NCBI RefSeq assembly: GCF_036245475.1
Contig: NZ_BTPM01000001.1
Span: 3,410,001-3,474,000 of the forward strand
DNA length: 64,000 bases
Source of the DNA: Vibrio sp. 10N
GTDB taxonomy: Bacteria; Pseudomonadota; Gammaproteobacteria; Enterobacterales; Vibrionaceae
Reading direction: 5' to 3'
How positions within the stretch are numbered: the first letter of the stretch is position 1; the number at the start of each line of letters is the position of its first letter. The notes beneath the pieces were generated by a model. That model had not been told where the DNA came from, did no database searches, and was given only the letters and a program-made list of their open reading frames with translations. The position numbers and the translations under genes are program-made. Of this stretch, positions 12,073 through 23,637 are shown piece by piece.

Positions 12073-12362
12073 ATACAACCCCAAAGGGTCTTTGTTACGT
12101 AACCAAAGTTGTCTGCATTTTTATACATGTGCAGACTCGATTTTGCCGGACTCAAATATGAATCACTTTCGTGATTCCCAAGAACACTTGAATGTGTGTT
12201 GGTACCTAAATGATTAAATCATCTAGGATTTGAGAACTTTTAATTGAATAACATTAATCAAATGTTATTCGTCAGCTTTCCAAATTTTTAAAGAACGAGA
12301 TTTACTTTCTATTTAAAGAAAGAAACCATTTTTAAGAACACTTAAGCAAATGCGCTTAAAGA
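12073..12362 (-). other. 23S-proximal internal spacer, operon 1
   Basis: The 290-bp stretch between tRNA-Ala and 23S holds the long-range 23S processing stem (beside 12072) and, on the minus strand, a boxA-like CGTTCTTTAAAAA near 12285-12297. No gene is seen. Confidence 0.6.
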
Positions 12363-12438
12363 TGGTGGAGCTAAGCAGGATCGAACTGCTGACCTCCTGC
12401 GTGCAAGGCAGGCGCTCTCCCAGCTGAGCTATAGCCCC
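12363..12438 (-). tRNA. tRNA-Ala(TGC), operon 1 spacer
   Basis: 76 nt with encoded CCA. The acceptor is GGGGCTA and the anticodon loop is CTTGCAC (TGC). It is the second tRNA of the 16S-23S spacer, after tRNA-Ile. Confidence 0.98.
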
Positions 12439-12480
12439 ATCAGTGTTTGATGCTTACCGCCAATCATCTGGGAGGAAGAT

Positions 12481-12557
12481 TGGTGGGTCTGAGTGGACTT
12501 GAACCACCGACCTCTCGCTTATCAGGCGAACGCTCTAACCACCTGAGCTACAGACCC
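12481..12557 (-). tRNA. tRNA-Ile(GAT), operon 1 spacer
   Basis: 77 nt with encoded CCA. The acceptor is GGGTCTG and the anticodon loop is CTGATAA (GAT). It is the first tRNA of the operon 1 spacer. Confidence 0.98.
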
Positions 12558-12623
12558 AAGCATCGTCTTTAATTCATAAACCGTATCAATCTGTGTGAAC
12601 ACTCATCGCAATAATCTTTCGTA

Positions 12624-14176
<1,553 letters not shown>

Positions 14177-14486
14177 AAGATTTTGTCGGCTCAATGAATA
14201 CTGAACATTGCTCTTGCTAATAAATAGCATAAGTAATGTTTGAATTGACTGTGCTCTTATTGGTTTTCACTTTTGAAAAAGTAAAACAAAACAGCTCAAG
14301 GCTGCTTCCCAATTCGAATGGTCACTTCGTTTCATTGAAACCTAATTTGATACCGAAGTATCTAATTTGATTATCATCAACGAGTGCCCACACAGATTGA
14401 TAGGTTTAAATTTTTAAAGAACATTTCTTCGAGAAGCTAAACTTTCGTTTTTGAGCCTTTCGGCTTTTCTCTCGAAGTGGGCGGCC

Positions 14487-14514
14487 ATTTTAACTAGATA
14501 ACTTGTCGTGTCAA
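14487..14514 (-). promoter_or_regulatory. rRNA operon 1 promoter P2
   Basis: Minus-strand TTGACA (14509-14514) with 16 bp to TAAAAT (14487-14492). The same core stands at the matching place in operon 2. Confidence 0.75.
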
Positions 14515-14604
14515 CCACTTTTTCAAATTATTTTCGTTTAGGCTTTTTGCCCGCCAAACCTGTTGGGCTCTTGCTTTGCTGCCCTCCCGTTTGGTGTGGT
14601 GCGC

Positions 14605-14632
14605 ATTATAGGGAGAATGAGAAGTCGCGCAA
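14605..14632 (-). promoter_or_regulatory. rRNA operon 1 promoter P1
   Basis: Minus-strand TTGCGC (14627-14632) with 16 bp to TATAAT (14605-14610). The GC-rich discriminator GCGC after the -10 and the A/T-rich run just upstream are typical of stringently controlled, UP-element-driven rrn P1 promoters. Confidence 0.8.
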
Positions 14633-14692
14633 CCCCTTTTTTAATATTTTTTAGAAAAAACGTTCTTTTGATTGAAATACCATCAAAAAACA

Positions 14693-14720
14693 AAAAGGAG
14701 AGTATAAAAACTCTCCTTTT
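14693..14720 (-). terminator. Terminator of the ubiD-ferredoxin-fre operon
   Basis: Stem AAAAGGAGAGT / ACTCTCCTTTT with a 6-nt loop, ending on the minus strand in TTTTTGTTTTTT. It separates fre from rrn P1. Confidence 0.85.
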
Positions 14721-14739
14721 AGCCACAAATCACTAACAA

Positions 14740-15453
14740 TTAGATAAATGCGTACGCATCACCATACATGTGTTCTGATTTTGCCTGCTTGTTTTGCGTA
14801 AACTGTTCACGTGCAGCGCCAGCCATTTCGAAACGACCTGCTATATAGATATCGAAATCAGCAAGTGAATCAAAATCATCACTGACCGCTTGAAGTACGT
14901 TGCCTTGTTTGCCTGTCCACTCAGCTAGTGTTTCTTCAATAACAGGAATGAACTGAATGCGCTCATGAGCATTGGCGATATCAGCCAGTTCTTGTTTAGC
15001 ATATAGCTGAGCTTCATCGCGACCACCCCAATATAGATAGATAGGCTGCGCAATGTTTTGGCTGATGCAGTGATCAAGAATAGAACGTACATAGCTAAAG
15101 CCAGTGCCACCAGCAATCAATAGAATTGGGCGCTGGCTATCTTCACGAATCCACGCTTCGCCATGAGGGGCATCAATCTGAATGTCGCCACCCACTTCAA
15201 GTGCATGCTTCATTGATTCAACCACTTCTAGCGCATAAGCATTGTGCTCTGCAGCGCCAATGTGGAGCTCGATCTCGCCTTCATGACGGCAAGGGCTGCT
15301 AGCAATAGAGAAAGGACGCTTGTCGGCCTCTCCCATTACTACCATTAAATACTGACCTGCTTTAAAGCTAACAGGCTGTTCTGGGTGCAGCAAAATTTGA
15401 TAGGTATTCGCTGCTAAAGGCTCAATAGACTTAACTTTACAATTAATGGTCAT
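14740..15453 (-). CDS. fre: NAD(P)H-flavin reductase
   Basis: This 237-residue reductase supplies free reduced flavin, which in this setting can feed prenyl-FMN synthesis for UbiD. It has the ferredoxin-NADP reductase fold: the flavin motif is R46-P-F-S49 followed by IASSP, and the nicotinamide-binding loop is GGTGFSY near 115-121. The C-terminus ends in the usual MYGDAYAFI. It lies 12 bp after a small ferredoxin gene and behind ubiD on the same strand, so ubiD-ferredoxin-fre is one operon. It is close to the Vibrio Fre/LuxG family; the setting favours Fre. Confidence 0.93.
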   Translation of the reverse strand: MTINCKVKSIEPLAANTYQILLHPEQPVSFKAGQYLMVVMGEADKRPFSIASSPCRHEGEIELHIGAAEHNAYALEVVESMKHALEVGGDIQIDAPHGEAWIREDSQRPILLIAGGTGFSYVRSILDHCISQNIAQPIYLYWGGRDEAQLYAKQELADIANAHERIQFIPVIEETLAEWTGKQGNVLQAVSDDFDSLADFDIYIAGRFEMAGAAREQFTQNKQAKSEHMYGDAYAFI

Positions 15454-15465
15454 GGTTTATCTCTT

Positions 15466-15738
15466 TTATTCGTCTCCAAAGGTGATCACCAAATCACTCT
15501 TTGGATAAGCAAGACAGGAGAACATCCAACCTTGCTGCTTTTCTTTCTCGGTAAGTAATGGTTCCAAATCATAGTCAACCGCACCCGACTCGATACGGCA
15601 TAAACAAGAAGCGCAGGCCCCCACCATACAACGATGAGGAAAAGCAAGATTCTGGTTGAGCGCAGCCTCTAACACTGTCTGCCCTTCTTCGACTATAAAC
15701 TCAAGGTTCTGAGGCTTGAGCACTACTCGCTTTGTCAT
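15466..15738 (-). CDS. Plant-type [2Fe-2S] ferredoxin
   Basis: A 90-residue soluble ferredoxin of the plant/adrenodoxin type. The cluster ligands are C37-x4-C42-x2-C45 and C75 in MFSCLAYP. It overlaps the ubiD stop by 4 bp and is followed by fre after 12 bp, so all three are translated together. It resembles the ferredoxin domains fused to flavin reductases in oxygenase reductases, so it may pass electrons from Fre to an unknown acceptor. The acceptor is not visible in the window. It is not YfaE, which pairs with nrdAB. Confidence 0.88.
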   Translation of the reverse strand: MTKRVVLKPQNLEFIVEEGQTVLEAALNQNLAFPHRCMVGACASCLCRIESGAVDYDLEPLLTEKEKQQGWMFSCLAYPKSDLVITFGDE

Positions 15739-17600
15739 AGGATATTCAGTTCATCCCAAATGCTATCTATCTTTGCAACCAACGCTGGGTCTTTTTTAAT
15801 TGGTATGCCCCACTCGCGCGTCACTTCGTCTTCAAGTTTATTGGTTGCATCTAAATAAGCTTTAGAGGTGTTATCGTTGACCAATAATGTATCTCTGGAC
15901 GGATCCATTCTCGTAGTGATCGCCCAAATTACATCATTCCAATCACGCACATTCACGTCTTGATCGCAGGCAACGATAAACTTAGTCGCCAAGTAAGGTG
16001 AGAGTATAGCCTCTACTCCTTTCATTACCTCAATAGCTTGACCTGCGCGTTGCTTATCTAGAGTCAGCAGTACCATACGATTTGTACCCGTTCCCGGTGC
16101 AATATACAAGTCAGTCACCTCTGGATATTGAGCTGTAACCTGTTTCGTCAATAAGGTTTCATCCCAACTATTCGAGCGCTCGATATCTTGTGCCGTTTGA
16201 TACTTGGCCGCCTCCAGCTCCAACTCTGCATCCCACTTAATTGTGGCATCCAGTCCCATTTTGGAACCTAAACCGGTAACCGGTGATGCAAAGTCCAAAG
16301 AATCTATTGGCGTGCTTTCGATCATCAAGGTATCGCGGCTCGGTACCATATGATCATTCATGGCTTGGGTGACTTGCTGCCAGTCGCGGCCATTGACGCT
16401 TTCATCACATACAATGACAAACTTGGTGTACATGAACTGACGCAAGAAAGACCATACCCCCATCATCACACGCTTAGCATGCCCTGGGTATTGCTTCTTC
16501 ATGGTTACCACCGCCATGCGATACGAACATCCTTCTGGCGGAAGATAAAAGTCTTCAATTTCCGGGAACTGCTTTTGCAAGATTGGCACGAAGACTTCGT
16601 TCAGCGACACCCCCAATACAGCCGGTTCATCAGGCGGGCGACCGGTATAAGTGCTGTGATAGATAGGGTTTTCACGCATAGTAATGTGCGTAATAGTAAA
16701 GACGTGGTGCTTTTCTTTTTCGTTGTAGTAACCGGTGTGGTCGCCATACGGACCTTCATCGGCAAATTCTTGCGGATCGATATAACCCTCAAGAACAATT
16801 TCGGCACTCGCTGGCACTTCAAGATCGTTGCTAACCGATTTGACCACTTCGGTACGTTCACCACGCAGCAATCCAGCGAAGGCATATTCAGACAATGTGT
16901 CAGGTACAGGTGTGACCGCCCCAAGAATGGTAGCCGGGTCGGCACCAAATGCAACAGATACCGGGAACGGTTTTCCTGGATTGGTTTCCATCCAGTCTCT
17001 TAAATCGAGCGCACCACCACGATGTGCTAGCCAGCGCATGATGATCTTATTCTTAGCTATCTTCTGCTGGCGATAAATACCTAGATTTTGACGCTTCTTA
17101 TTCGGCCCTTTAGTGACCGTTAGTCCCCATGTTAGCAAGGGTGCGACATCATCAGGCCAGCAACTCATTACTGGGATTTTATCAAGGTCGACTTCGTCAC
17201 CTTGCCAAACGACTTGCTGGCAAGCGGCTTTACGCAGCCTTTTGGCTGGCATATGCAGCACTTTCTTAAATAGAGGGATTTTATTGATCGCATCTTTAAA
17301 GCCACGCGGGGGCTCAGGCTCTTTTAGGTAGGCCAGTAGTTTACCTACTTCTCTAAGCTCAGAGACTTGCTGTCGACCCATTCCCATTGCAACACGTTCA
17401 GGGGTACCAAATAAATTGGTCAACACTGGCATGTCATAGCCAATCGGGTTTTCGAACAGCAGAGCGGGTCCACCTGCTCGCAGAGTTCTGTCGCTGATCT
17501 CCGTCATTTCATAATCAGGGTCGACGGGGTGAGAGATGCGCTTGAGCAGCCCCTGGCTTTCCAGGTGCTGAGTGAAATCACGTAAGTCCTTGTAAATCAT
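15735..17600 (-). CDS. ubiD: 4-hydroxy-3-polyprenylbenzoate decarboxylase
   Basis: UbiD decarboxylates 3-polyprenyl-4-hydroxybenzoate in ubiquinone synthesis, using prenylated FMN made by UbiX. This 621-residue form is longer than E. coli UbiD (about 497). The prFMN site is seen in NLGIYRQQ (172-179) and RWLAHRGG (189-196). The catalytic acid is in [12 protein letters not shown] (281-292, with E282). Extra sequence lies mainly in the C-terminal half, where a second segment around 500-590 ([21 protein letters not shown]) repeats the form of an earlier one around 390-420, suggesting an internal duplication. It is first in the operon with the ferredoxin and fre. Confidence 0.95.
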   Translation of the reverse strand: MIYKDLRDFTQHLESQGLLKRISHPVDPDYEMTEISDRTLRAGGPALLFENPIGYDMPVLTNLFGTPERVAMGMGRQQVSELREVGKLLAYLKEPEPPRGFKDAINKIPLFKKVLHMPAKRLRKAACQQVVWQGDEVDLDKIPVMSCWPDDVAPLLTWGLTVTKGPNKKRQNLGIYRQQKIAKNKIIMRWLAHRGGALDLRDWMETNPGKPFPVSVAFGADPATILGAVTPVPDTLSEYAFAGLLRGERTEVVKSVSNDLEVPASAEIVLEGYIDPQEFADEGPYGDHTGYYNEKEKHHVFTITHITMRENPIYHSTYTGRPPDEPAVLGVSLNEVFVPILQKQFPEIEDFYLPPEGCSYRMAVVTMKKQYPGHAKRVMMGVWSFLRQFMYTKFVIVCDESVNGRDWQQVTQAMNDHMVPSRDTLMIESTPIDSLDFASPVTGLGSKMGLDATIKWDAELELEAAKYQTAQDIERSNSWDETLLTKQVTAQYPEVTDLYIAPGTGTNRMVLLTLDKQRAGQAIEVMKGVEAILSPYLATKFIVACDQDVNVRDWNDVIWAITTRMDPSRDTLLVNDNTSKAYLDATNKLEDEVTREWGIPIKKDPALVAKIDSIWDELNIL

Positions 17601-17697
17601 AGGGGATACTTCGCCTTGAAAGAGGGTACCATTATATACGCAAATCTATCATCGGGCGAAATGTCCTCTGCGACGTTGAGAAGCTGAGAGAATTCAG

Positions 17698-18696
17698 CTA
17701 ATTAGACAGAGCTTGCAACACCAAACTTGCTTTCACCTGACTATTGGTCGACAACACATCCCTCACCCACCCTCCATGACCATTCTGCGCCAATTGACTG
17801 GCGACAAAACTAGCGTCTTCCACCTTGGTCATTCGTGTCACCAAGAAGGTCTTCACTTCATTCGGTAATGGGGTGATTTGAGCAAGTTCAGTGATCGCCT
17901 GACGTTTTAAACTCGGATTACGTGCAGCCGCCATGATTTGCTGCTGAGCAAACGGAGAAGAAAGACTCGCTAGCCTCTCTAATTCTACTTGGCTGTGATA
18001 ATCCGCGCGCATTTTCCACAGTAAGTCATACAAGGCTGCGTCTTCATTCACTTGCGCCATTCGCACCAATACGCGAGTTGAAGGCAACCACTCGGTGATA
18101 TTGGTATCGGTAAGTTGCTGAGTAATAAATGCGTTCGCTTTCGGTGACAGACTATCAAATTCTTTGACTAATAAGTCCTCGCGGATCTTACGTTCATAAT
18201 CACTACCCTCAGATAGCCAGTCACGTAATACCAACTGCTCACTTTCCGCCTGCAAGATAAACTCCAAGGTTTTTTGGTCACTGTTCCAGCGCTTAATCAA
18301 GCGCGCAGAAATAGCTGGGTAGTTAAACGCAGGAATCGAAAACTCGTAGCCATCACCACGTTCGAGCATAGTGTAGGTAGGTGGCAGGGATTTTTGGCCT
18401 TGAACGAAAATGGCCATTTTAGGGGAAAGAATGCGTTCGTTGTCTTCAATATGTTTGAGCAACAAAAACCTCGCCACTTCTTGCTGAGGCAACGCGAGTC
18501 TATTTAACGCAAATTTAAGGCCGTCGGTGTCATCTTGTTCCACCAACAATAAAAAATCGTCGACTTTTTGCAGCACCACTGGGCTTTGCAACCAGCGTTC
18601 TACTTCCTGCTGCGTCATTTCCTTAGACGCGTGCACCGGTTGTGAGAATGAAACAACCAATACGAGGAGTAACGACGCTAACCATCCTTGTAGCAT
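17698..18696 (-). CDS. Exported alpha-helical protein of unknown function
   Basis: A 332-residue protein with an N-terminal signal peptide (MLQGWLASLLLVLVVSFSQP, likely cut after VHA at residue 23). The mature part is almost entirely helical, with leucine/alanine patterns over residues 180-330 that look like HEAT-type repeats; no catalytic motif is apparent. It lies between ubiD and rho on the same strand, 97 bp before ubiD and separated from rho by a terminator. I do not recognise the family, and the periplasmic location is an inference from the signal peptide. Confidence 0.7.
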   Translation of the reverse strand: MLQGWLASLLLVLVVSFSQPVHASKEMTQQEVERWLQSPVVLQKVDDFLLLVEQDDTDGLKFALNRLALPQQEVARFLLLKHIEDNERILSPKMAIFVQGQKSLPPTYTMLERGDGYEFSIPAFNYPAISARLIKRWNSDQKTLEFILQAESEQLVLRDWLSEGSDYERKIREDLLVKEFDSLSPKANAFITQQLTDTNITEWLPSTRVLVRMAQVNEDAALYDLLWKMRADYHSQVELERLASLSSPFAQQQIMAAARNPSLKRQAITELAQITPLPNEVKTFLVTRMTKVEDASFVASQLAQNGHGGWVRDVLSTNSQVKASLVLQALSN

Positions 18697-18756
18697 ATTA
18701 ACCTCCTGTTAACACACTCAGTATTGTGCGCGTGAAACAGGGGAAGTGCAAACAAA

Positions 18757-18783
18757 AACGTCACCCTATAAGGGTGACGTTTA
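18757..18783 (-). terminator. Terminator of rho
   Basis: Stem AAACGTCACCCT / AGGGTGACGTTT followed on the minus strand by TTTGTTTGC. It lies 43 bp after the rho stop. Confidence 0.85.
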
Positions 18784-18825
18784 AAATTTGAGACTCGTTG
18801 TCCGCTTTGCGGACAAGTTTAACGA

Positions 18826-20085
18826 TTACTGGCGACGCATCGCGTCAAAGAACTCATCGTTAGTCTTAGTCATTGCAAGCTTGTCGATTAGGAATTCCAT
18901 CGCATCGATTTCGCCCATTGGGTGAACAATCTTACGTAGAATCCACATCTTCTGTAGCTCATCGGCTTTCGTTAGTAGCTCTTCGCGACGTGTACCTGAG
19001 CGGTTGAAGTCAATCGCTGGGAAGACACGCTTTTCAGCAATCTTACGGTTTAGGTGCAGTTCCATGTTACCTGTACCTTTAAACTCTTCGTAGATAACTT
19101 CATCCATCTTAGAGCCAGTATCGACTAGCGCTGTTGCGATGATAGTTAGGCTGCCGCCTTCTTCTACGTTACGAGCTGCACCGAAGAAACGCTTAGGACG
19201 GTGTAGTGCGTTCGCGTCAACACCACCAGTAAGAACCTTACCTGATGAAGGTACTACCGTGTTGTAAGCACGAGCTAGACGAGTGATAGAATCCAGTAGG
19301 ATAACCACGTCTTTCTTGTGTTCAACAAGGCGCTTCGCTTTCTCGATAACCATCTCAGCAACTTGAACGTGACGAGACGCTGGTTCATCAAACGTCGATG
19401 CCACAACTTCACCTTTAACTAGGCGCTGCATCTCTGTTACTTCTTCCGGACGTTCGTCGATAAGAAGAACCATCAATTCACATTCAGGGTGATTGTGAGC
19501 AATGCTCTGTGCAATGTTCTGAAGCAACATTGTCTTACCCGCTTTTGGCGGAGCAACAATCAGACCACGCTGACCTTTACCAATTGGCGATGCTAGATCA
19601 AGAACACGCGCCGTAATGTCTTCTGTTGAACCGTTACCACGCTCCATAGTCATGCGTTCGTTGGCATGCAGAGGGGTTAGGTTTTCAAACAGGATCTTGT
19701 TACGAGCGTTATCTGGTTTGTCAGCGTTAACAGTGTTTACTTTTAGAAGTGCGAAATAGCGCTCACCGTCTTTTGGTGGACGAATCTTACCGGCAATTGA
19801 ATCACCTGTACGCAGGTTGAAACGGCGAATTTGGCTAGGAGAGACATAAATATCATCTGGGCCAGCAAGGTAAGAACTGTCTGCACTACGCAGGAAACCA
19901 AAACCATCTTGAAGAATCTCTAAGACCCCGTCACCAAAGATATCTTCACCACTTTTCGCATGGGCTTTTAAGATGGCGAAGATAATGTCTTGCTTACGCA
20001 GACGAGCTAAGTTTTCCAGACCAAGAGATTCGCCAAGTTTAACGAGCTCAGAAACAGGTCTGTTCTTCAATTCTGTTAAGTTCAT
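18826..20085 (-). CDS. rho: Transcription termination factor Rho
   Basis: Rho is the hexameric RNA helicase that ends untranslated transcripts. From ATG 20085 the protein has 419 residues, equal to E. coli Rho, and starts [18 protein letters not shown] 24 nt further upstream is in frame, but the extra eight residues are not in the family. The N-terminal RNA-binding cold-shock domain is at about 50-125 ([20 protein letters not shown]), Walker A PPKAGKT near 179-185, Walker B VVILLDS near 260, the Q-loop [10 protein letters not shown] near 285 and the C-terminal ETND-like stretch TKTNDEFF. It follows trxA on the same strand, as in E. coli, with a 192-bp leader between. Confidence 0.98.
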   Translation of the reverse strand: MNLTELKNRPVSELVKLGESLGLENLARLRKQDIIFAILKAHAKSGEDIFGDGVLEILQDGFGFLRSADSSYLAGPDDIYVSPSQIRRFNLRTGDSIAGKIRPPKDGERYFALLKVNTVNADKPDNARNKILFENLTPLHANERMTMERGNGSTEDITARVLDLASPIGKGQRGLIVAPPKAGKTMLLQNIAQSIAHNHPECELMVLLIDERPEEVTEMQRLVKGEVVASTFDEPASRHVQVAEMVIEKAKRLVEHKKDVVILLDSITRLARAYNTVVPSSGKVLTGGVDANALHRPKRFFGAARNVEEGGSLTIIATALVDTGSKMDEVIYEEFKGTGNMELHLNRKIAEKRVFPAIDFNRSGTRREELLTKADELQKMWILRKIVHPMGEIDAMEFLIDKLAMTKTNDEFFDAMRRQ

Positions 20086-20233
20086 TGTGGTGGATGTTTG
20101 TTTAGTCAAAATAGGATCTGTTTTGTTGTTAAGAAGGATTTGGTCACAGGATCGACCAAGAAGTGAACACTTGTTTAATTAACGTGCGATAAATTATCAC
20201 TAAAAAAGAGTCTAGTCTAGCTTTGAAAAAAAC

Positions 20234-20265
20234 AAAACCGTGTATTTGTTAAGATACACGGTTTT
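20234..20265 (-). terminator. Terminator of trxA
   Basis: Stem AAAACCGTGTAT / ATACACGGTTTT with an 8-nt loop, ending on the minus strand in TTTTGTTTTTTT, 12 bp after the trxA stop. It separates trxA from the rho leader. Confidence 0.85.
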
Positions 20266-20277
20266 CGTTGCTTTTCA

Positions 20278-20604
20278 TTATAAGTTCTCGTCTAAGAACT
20301 CTTTTAGCTGAGTTTTTGACAGTGCGCCAACCTTAGTTGCTGCCACTCCGCCATCTTTGAAAAGTAGTAGCGTTGGAATGCCACGAATACCAAACTTAGG
20401 TGGAGTACCCGCGTTTTGGTCGATGTTTAGCTTGCCGATAGTGAGTTTGCCTTCGTACTCATCTGCGATTTCATCGAGGATTGGGGCAATCATCTTACAA
20501 GGACCACACCACTCCGCCCAGAAGTCAACAAGAACCGGGCCTGCAGCATTAATTACGTCAGTTTCAAAACCGTCATCCGTCAGCTGCAAAATCTTTTCAC
20601 TCAT
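20278..20604 (-). CDS. trxA: Thioredoxin 1
   Basis: This 108-residue cytoplasmic protein-disulfide reductase has the active site W32-C33-G-P-C36 and the cis-Pro loop [11 protein letters not shown] near residues 71-81. Length and sequence match E. coli TrxA (109). The start has GGAGTG 9 nt upstream. It is divergent from rhlB, with 108 bp between them, and upstream of rho; trxA-rho and rhlB side by side is the standard gammaproteobacterial order. Confidence 0.98.
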   Translation of the reverse strand: MSEKILQLTDDGFETDVINAAGPVLVDFWAEWCGPCKMIAPILDEIADEYEGKLTIGKLNIDQNAGTPPKFGIRGIPTLLLFKDGGVAATKVGALSKTQLKEFLDENL

Positions 20605-20712
20605 CTTTCACTCCGATATTTTTTGTATTGATGAGATAATCACCAACAATTAGATCTCCTATTGGAATGTATTTACCTTCGTATTGCAAGCTTAAGCTGA
20701 TATTCTATAGCA

Positions 20713-22005
20713 ATGAAAAAGACGCATATCACAGAGCAAAAGTTCGCCGATTTGGAATTGCACCCCCAAATCATTGAAGGATTGGAAAAAAAAGGGTTCG
20801 AATATTGCACCCCTATCCAAGCCTTGGCGTTGCCGGTACTGCTCGCCGGCCGAGATATTGCAGGACAGGCCCAAACCGGGACTGGAAAAACGCTCGCGTT
20901 TCTCACTGCTACCTTCAACCATCTACTAAACACGCCTGAACATGAAGGCCGCAAAGCGACTCAGCCGCGCGCGATCATCATGGCTCCAACACGCGAACTT
21001 GCTATTCAGATCCACAATGATGCCAAACCGCTCATTGAAAGCACGGGTCTAAAAACAGCACTTGCGTACGGCGGCGATAGCTACGATAAGCAGCTAGCGA
21101 AGCTTGAACAAGGCGTCGATATCCTTATTGGTACCTGTGGTCGTATTATCGATTTCTACAAGCAGCGTGTCTTTAACCTCAACAACATTCAAGCTGTGGT
21201 TCTTGATGAAGCCGATCGCATGTTCGATCTTGGCTTTATTAAAGACATTCGCTTCTTGTTCCGTCGTATGCCTGAGCCAAAAGACCGTCTCAACATGCTG
21301 TTCTCCGCGACCTTGTCATACCGTGTACAAGAGCTAGCGTTCGAGCACATGCACAACCCAGAGCACGTCGTGGTTGAGCCTGAGCAAAAGACCGGTCATC
21401 GCATTCAAGAAGAGCTGTTCTACCCATCAAACAATGAAAAGATGGCGCTACTGCAAACGTTAGTAGAAGAAGAATGGCCTGATCGCGCTATTATCTTTGC
21501 CAACACCAAACATAAGTGTGAAAAAGTGTGGGGTCACCTTGCTGCAGACGGCCATCGCGTCGGTCTTTTGACCGGTGATGTACCACAGAAGAAGCGTGAA
21601 AAGATCCTTGAGCAATTCACAAAGGGTGATGTAGATATTCTGGTTGCGACGGATGTTGCAGCGCGTGGTCTGCACATCCCTCAAGTGACGCACGTATTCA
21701 ACTACGACCTACCTGACGACTGTGAAGATTATGTACACCGTATTGGCCGTACTGGTCGCGCAGGTGCAAGTGGTCACTCTATCAGCTTCGCTTGTGAAGA
21801 GTACGCGATCAACTTGCCAGCGATTGAAGAGTACATCGAACACTCAATTCCAGTGTCGGACTATGACTCAAGTGCCCTTTTGACTGAGCTGCCTGCGCCG
21901 TTGGTTATGAAGAGCCGTAACTCAGGCCCACGTCGCACCAATACGGGTGGCTCGCGCCCATCAAACAGAAAGCCTCAAAGAAGGCCACGTTCACCAAAGT
22001 CTTGA
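20713..22005 (+). CDS. rhlB: ATP-dependent RNA helicase RhlB
   Basis: RhlB is the DEAD-box helicase that unwinds RNA for RNase E in the degradosome. This 430-residue protein has the motifs in order: Q motif TPIQ (33-36), AQTGTGKT (53-60), PTRELA (92-97), DEAD (165-168), SAT (198-200), and [10 protein letters not shown] in the second domain near 345. The C-terminal tail from about 393 is basic and Pro/Arg-rich, the part expected to bind RNA. It is followed after 52 bp by gppA on the same strand, which is the usual rhlB-gppA pairing. Confidence 0.97.
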   Translation: MKKTHITEQKFADLELHPQIIEGLEKKGFEYCTPIQALALPVLLAGRDIAGQAQTGTGKTLAFLTATFNHLLNTPEHEGRKATQPRAIIMAPTRELAIQIHNDAKPLIESTGLKTALAYGGDSYDKQLAKLEQGVDILIGTCGRIIDFYKQRVFNLNNIQAVVLDEADRMFDLGFIKDIRFLFRRMPEPKDRLNMLFSATLSYRVQELAFEHMHNPEHVVVEPEQKTGHRIQEELFYPSNNEKMALLQTLVEEEWPDRAIIFANTKHKCEKVWGHLAADGHRVGLLTGDVPQKKREKILEQFTKGDVDILVATDVAARGLHIPQVTHVFNYDLPDDCEDYVHRIGRTGRAGASGHSISFACEEYAINLPAIEEYIEHSIPVSDYDSSALLTELPAPLVMKSRNSGPRRTNTGGSRPSNRKPQRRPRSPKS

Positions 22006-22057
22006 TAGGCAGTGATCGTATATAAGCAGTAATCTGAACAGGAAGTATGCAGTTTTT

Positions 22058-23554
22058 ATGAGTCTCGCAGTGAATTCTTCACCTTTGTATGCGGCTATCG
22101 ATCTTGGCTCCAACAGTTTCCATATGTTGGTTGTTCGCCATATCGATGGCAGCATTCAGACCATGGCCAAGATAAAACGCAAAGTGCGTTTGGCCGCAGG
22201 CCTTGATGATGAGATGGCCCTCAGTCAAGAAGCAATGCAACGTGGTTGGGATTGCCTAAGTCTTTTCGCGGAAAGACTTCAAGATATCCCAAAAGAAAAC
22301 ATTCGCATTGTCGGTACCGCCACTTTGCGAACCGCAACCAACGTGGATGTTTTCTTGGCAAAGGCCAATGAGATTTTGGGTTACCCAATCCAAGTGATCT
22401 GTGGAGAAGAAGAAGCGGCGACTATTTATAAGGGTGTAGCGCATACTTCGGGTGGCACAGGCCGTCGTCTTGTCGTCGATATTGGCGGCGCCAGTACCGA
22501 GCTAATTATTGGTGAAGGCTTTGAGCCTAAGGCACTAACTAGCCTAAAGATGGGTTGTGTAACTTGGTTAGAGCGCTTCTTTAAAGACCGCCAGTTAAAT
22601 AAAGCGAACTTTGATCGCGCTATCGAGGGTGCCAAACAGACACTTGCCCCAATCCTAGAGCAGTATCAAGGGTTGGGTTGGGACGTCTGTGTAGGTGCGA
22701 GTGGTACCGTGCAAGCATTGCAAGAGATCATGTTAGCGCAAGGGATGGATGAGGTTATCACCCACGCCAAGCTAAAGCGTCTGCAAAAACAAGCGATGTT
22801 AGCTGACCACCTCGAAGAGCTGGACATTGATGGCCTGACGTTAGAGCGTGCTTTAGTGTTTCCGAGTGGGTTATCGATTCTGATTGCCATCTTCGAATTG
22901 CTCAATATCGAGTCCATGACCCTCGCCGGTGGCGCACTGCGTGAAGGCATGGTGTATGACATGGTCAAAGAACTTCAGCAAGATGACATTCGTGCCCGTA
23001 CCATTAACAGTGTACAAATCCGCTGTCAGCTAGACGTCGAATACGGTGAGCAAGTCGCAGCAACGGCCACCAGCTTACTGGCCAGTTGTGGCGGAGACAC
23101 CTGGGTAGAAGAGCCGCACGCCATTGCACTACTTGACGCGGCGTCAAAACTGCATGAAATCGGCCTTACGCTAGACTTTAAAAAGGCAGGCGAGCATAGT
23201 GCGTACTTACTTCAAAACTTGGATTTACCCGGTTTTACTCGCGCGCAAAAGCACCTCTTAGCCGAAGTCGTTCGTCGCTACAAAGACCAATTAACACCTC
23301 TGCCTTCGCAACATGCACTGTCGACACAAAGCGCCGAGCGCGTACTTAGACTGCTGCGTTTATCGGTGATCATTACTCACCGTCGTCAGCGCAGCCTACA
23401 GCCGAAATTTGCCGTCGAGTGTGCAGGGAACAGCTTAACACTGTCCATCGACAAACAGTGGTTAGATGCTCACCCGCTCTCAGCAGCAGAGCTGGAGATC
23501 GAATCGAACCGCCAGTCGGATGCTGGATGGCCATTAACCATTCAAGCGGTCTAA
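22058..23554 (+). CDS. gppA: Guanosine pentaphosphate phosphohydrolase (Ppx/GppA)
   Basis: A 498-residue enzyme of the Ppx/GppA family; GppA removes the gamma phosphate of pppGpp to give ppGpp in the stringent response and can also act on polyphosphate. The ASKHA-fold phosphate-1 motif is AAIDLGSNS (12-20) and the second is [12 protein letters not shown] (about 140-150). The C-terminal HD-like helical domain (from about 315) is present, and the length matches E. coli GppA (494). Its position behind rhlB favours GppA over Ppx. It ends at a strong terminator. Confidence 0.93.
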   Translation: MSLAVNSSPLYAAIDLGSNSFHMLVVRHIDGSIQTMAKIKRKVRLAAGLDDEMALSQEAMQRGWDCLSLFAERLQDIPKENIRIVGTATLRTATNVDVFLAKANEILGYPIQVICGEEEAATIYKGVAHTSGGTGRRLVVDIGGASTELIIGEGFEPKALTSLKMGCVTWLERFFKDRQLNKANFDRAIEGAKQTLAPILEQYQGLGWDVCVGASGTVQALQEIMLAQGMDEVITHAKLKRLQKQAMLADHLEELDIDGLTLERALVFPSGLSILIAIFELLNIESMTLAGGALREGMVYDMVKELQQDDIRARTINSVQIRCQLDVEYGEQVAATATSLLASCGGDTWVEEPHAIALLDAASKLHEIGLTLDFKKAGEHSAYLLQNLDLPGFTRAQKHLLAEVVRRYKDQLTPLPSQHALSTQSAERVLRLLRLSVIITHRRQRSLQPKFAVECAGNSLTLSIDKQWLDAHPLSAAELEIESNRQSDAGWPLTIQAV

Positions 23555-23571
23555 GCGGTTACTGCCAGAAT

Positions 23572-23607
23572 AAAAAAATCCCGAACTGCAGAGTTCGGGA
23601 TTTTTTT
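23572..23607. terminator. Terminator after gppA
   Basis: Perfect stem ATCCCGAACT / AGTTCGGGAT with a GCAG loop, seven A before and seven T after. It can work in both directions, for gppA (+) and yhhQ (-). Confidence 0.9.
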
Positions 23608-23637
23608 ATGCCGCTGTTTTATACCACTCAGTACCGG

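Larger units (their letters stand above)
14177..14739 (-). other. Leader and promoter region of rRNA operon 1
   Basis: A 563-bp gap between fre and 16S, with no gene. It holds the operon leader, a boxA-like TGTTCTTTAAAAA near 14413-14425 (minus), promoters P2 and P1, and the fre terminator. Confidence 0.75.

Noticed and set aside
20086..20109. Upstream TTG start for Rho
   Set aside because: From the ATG at 20085 the length equals E. coli Rho exactly, and the eight extra residues are not conserved.
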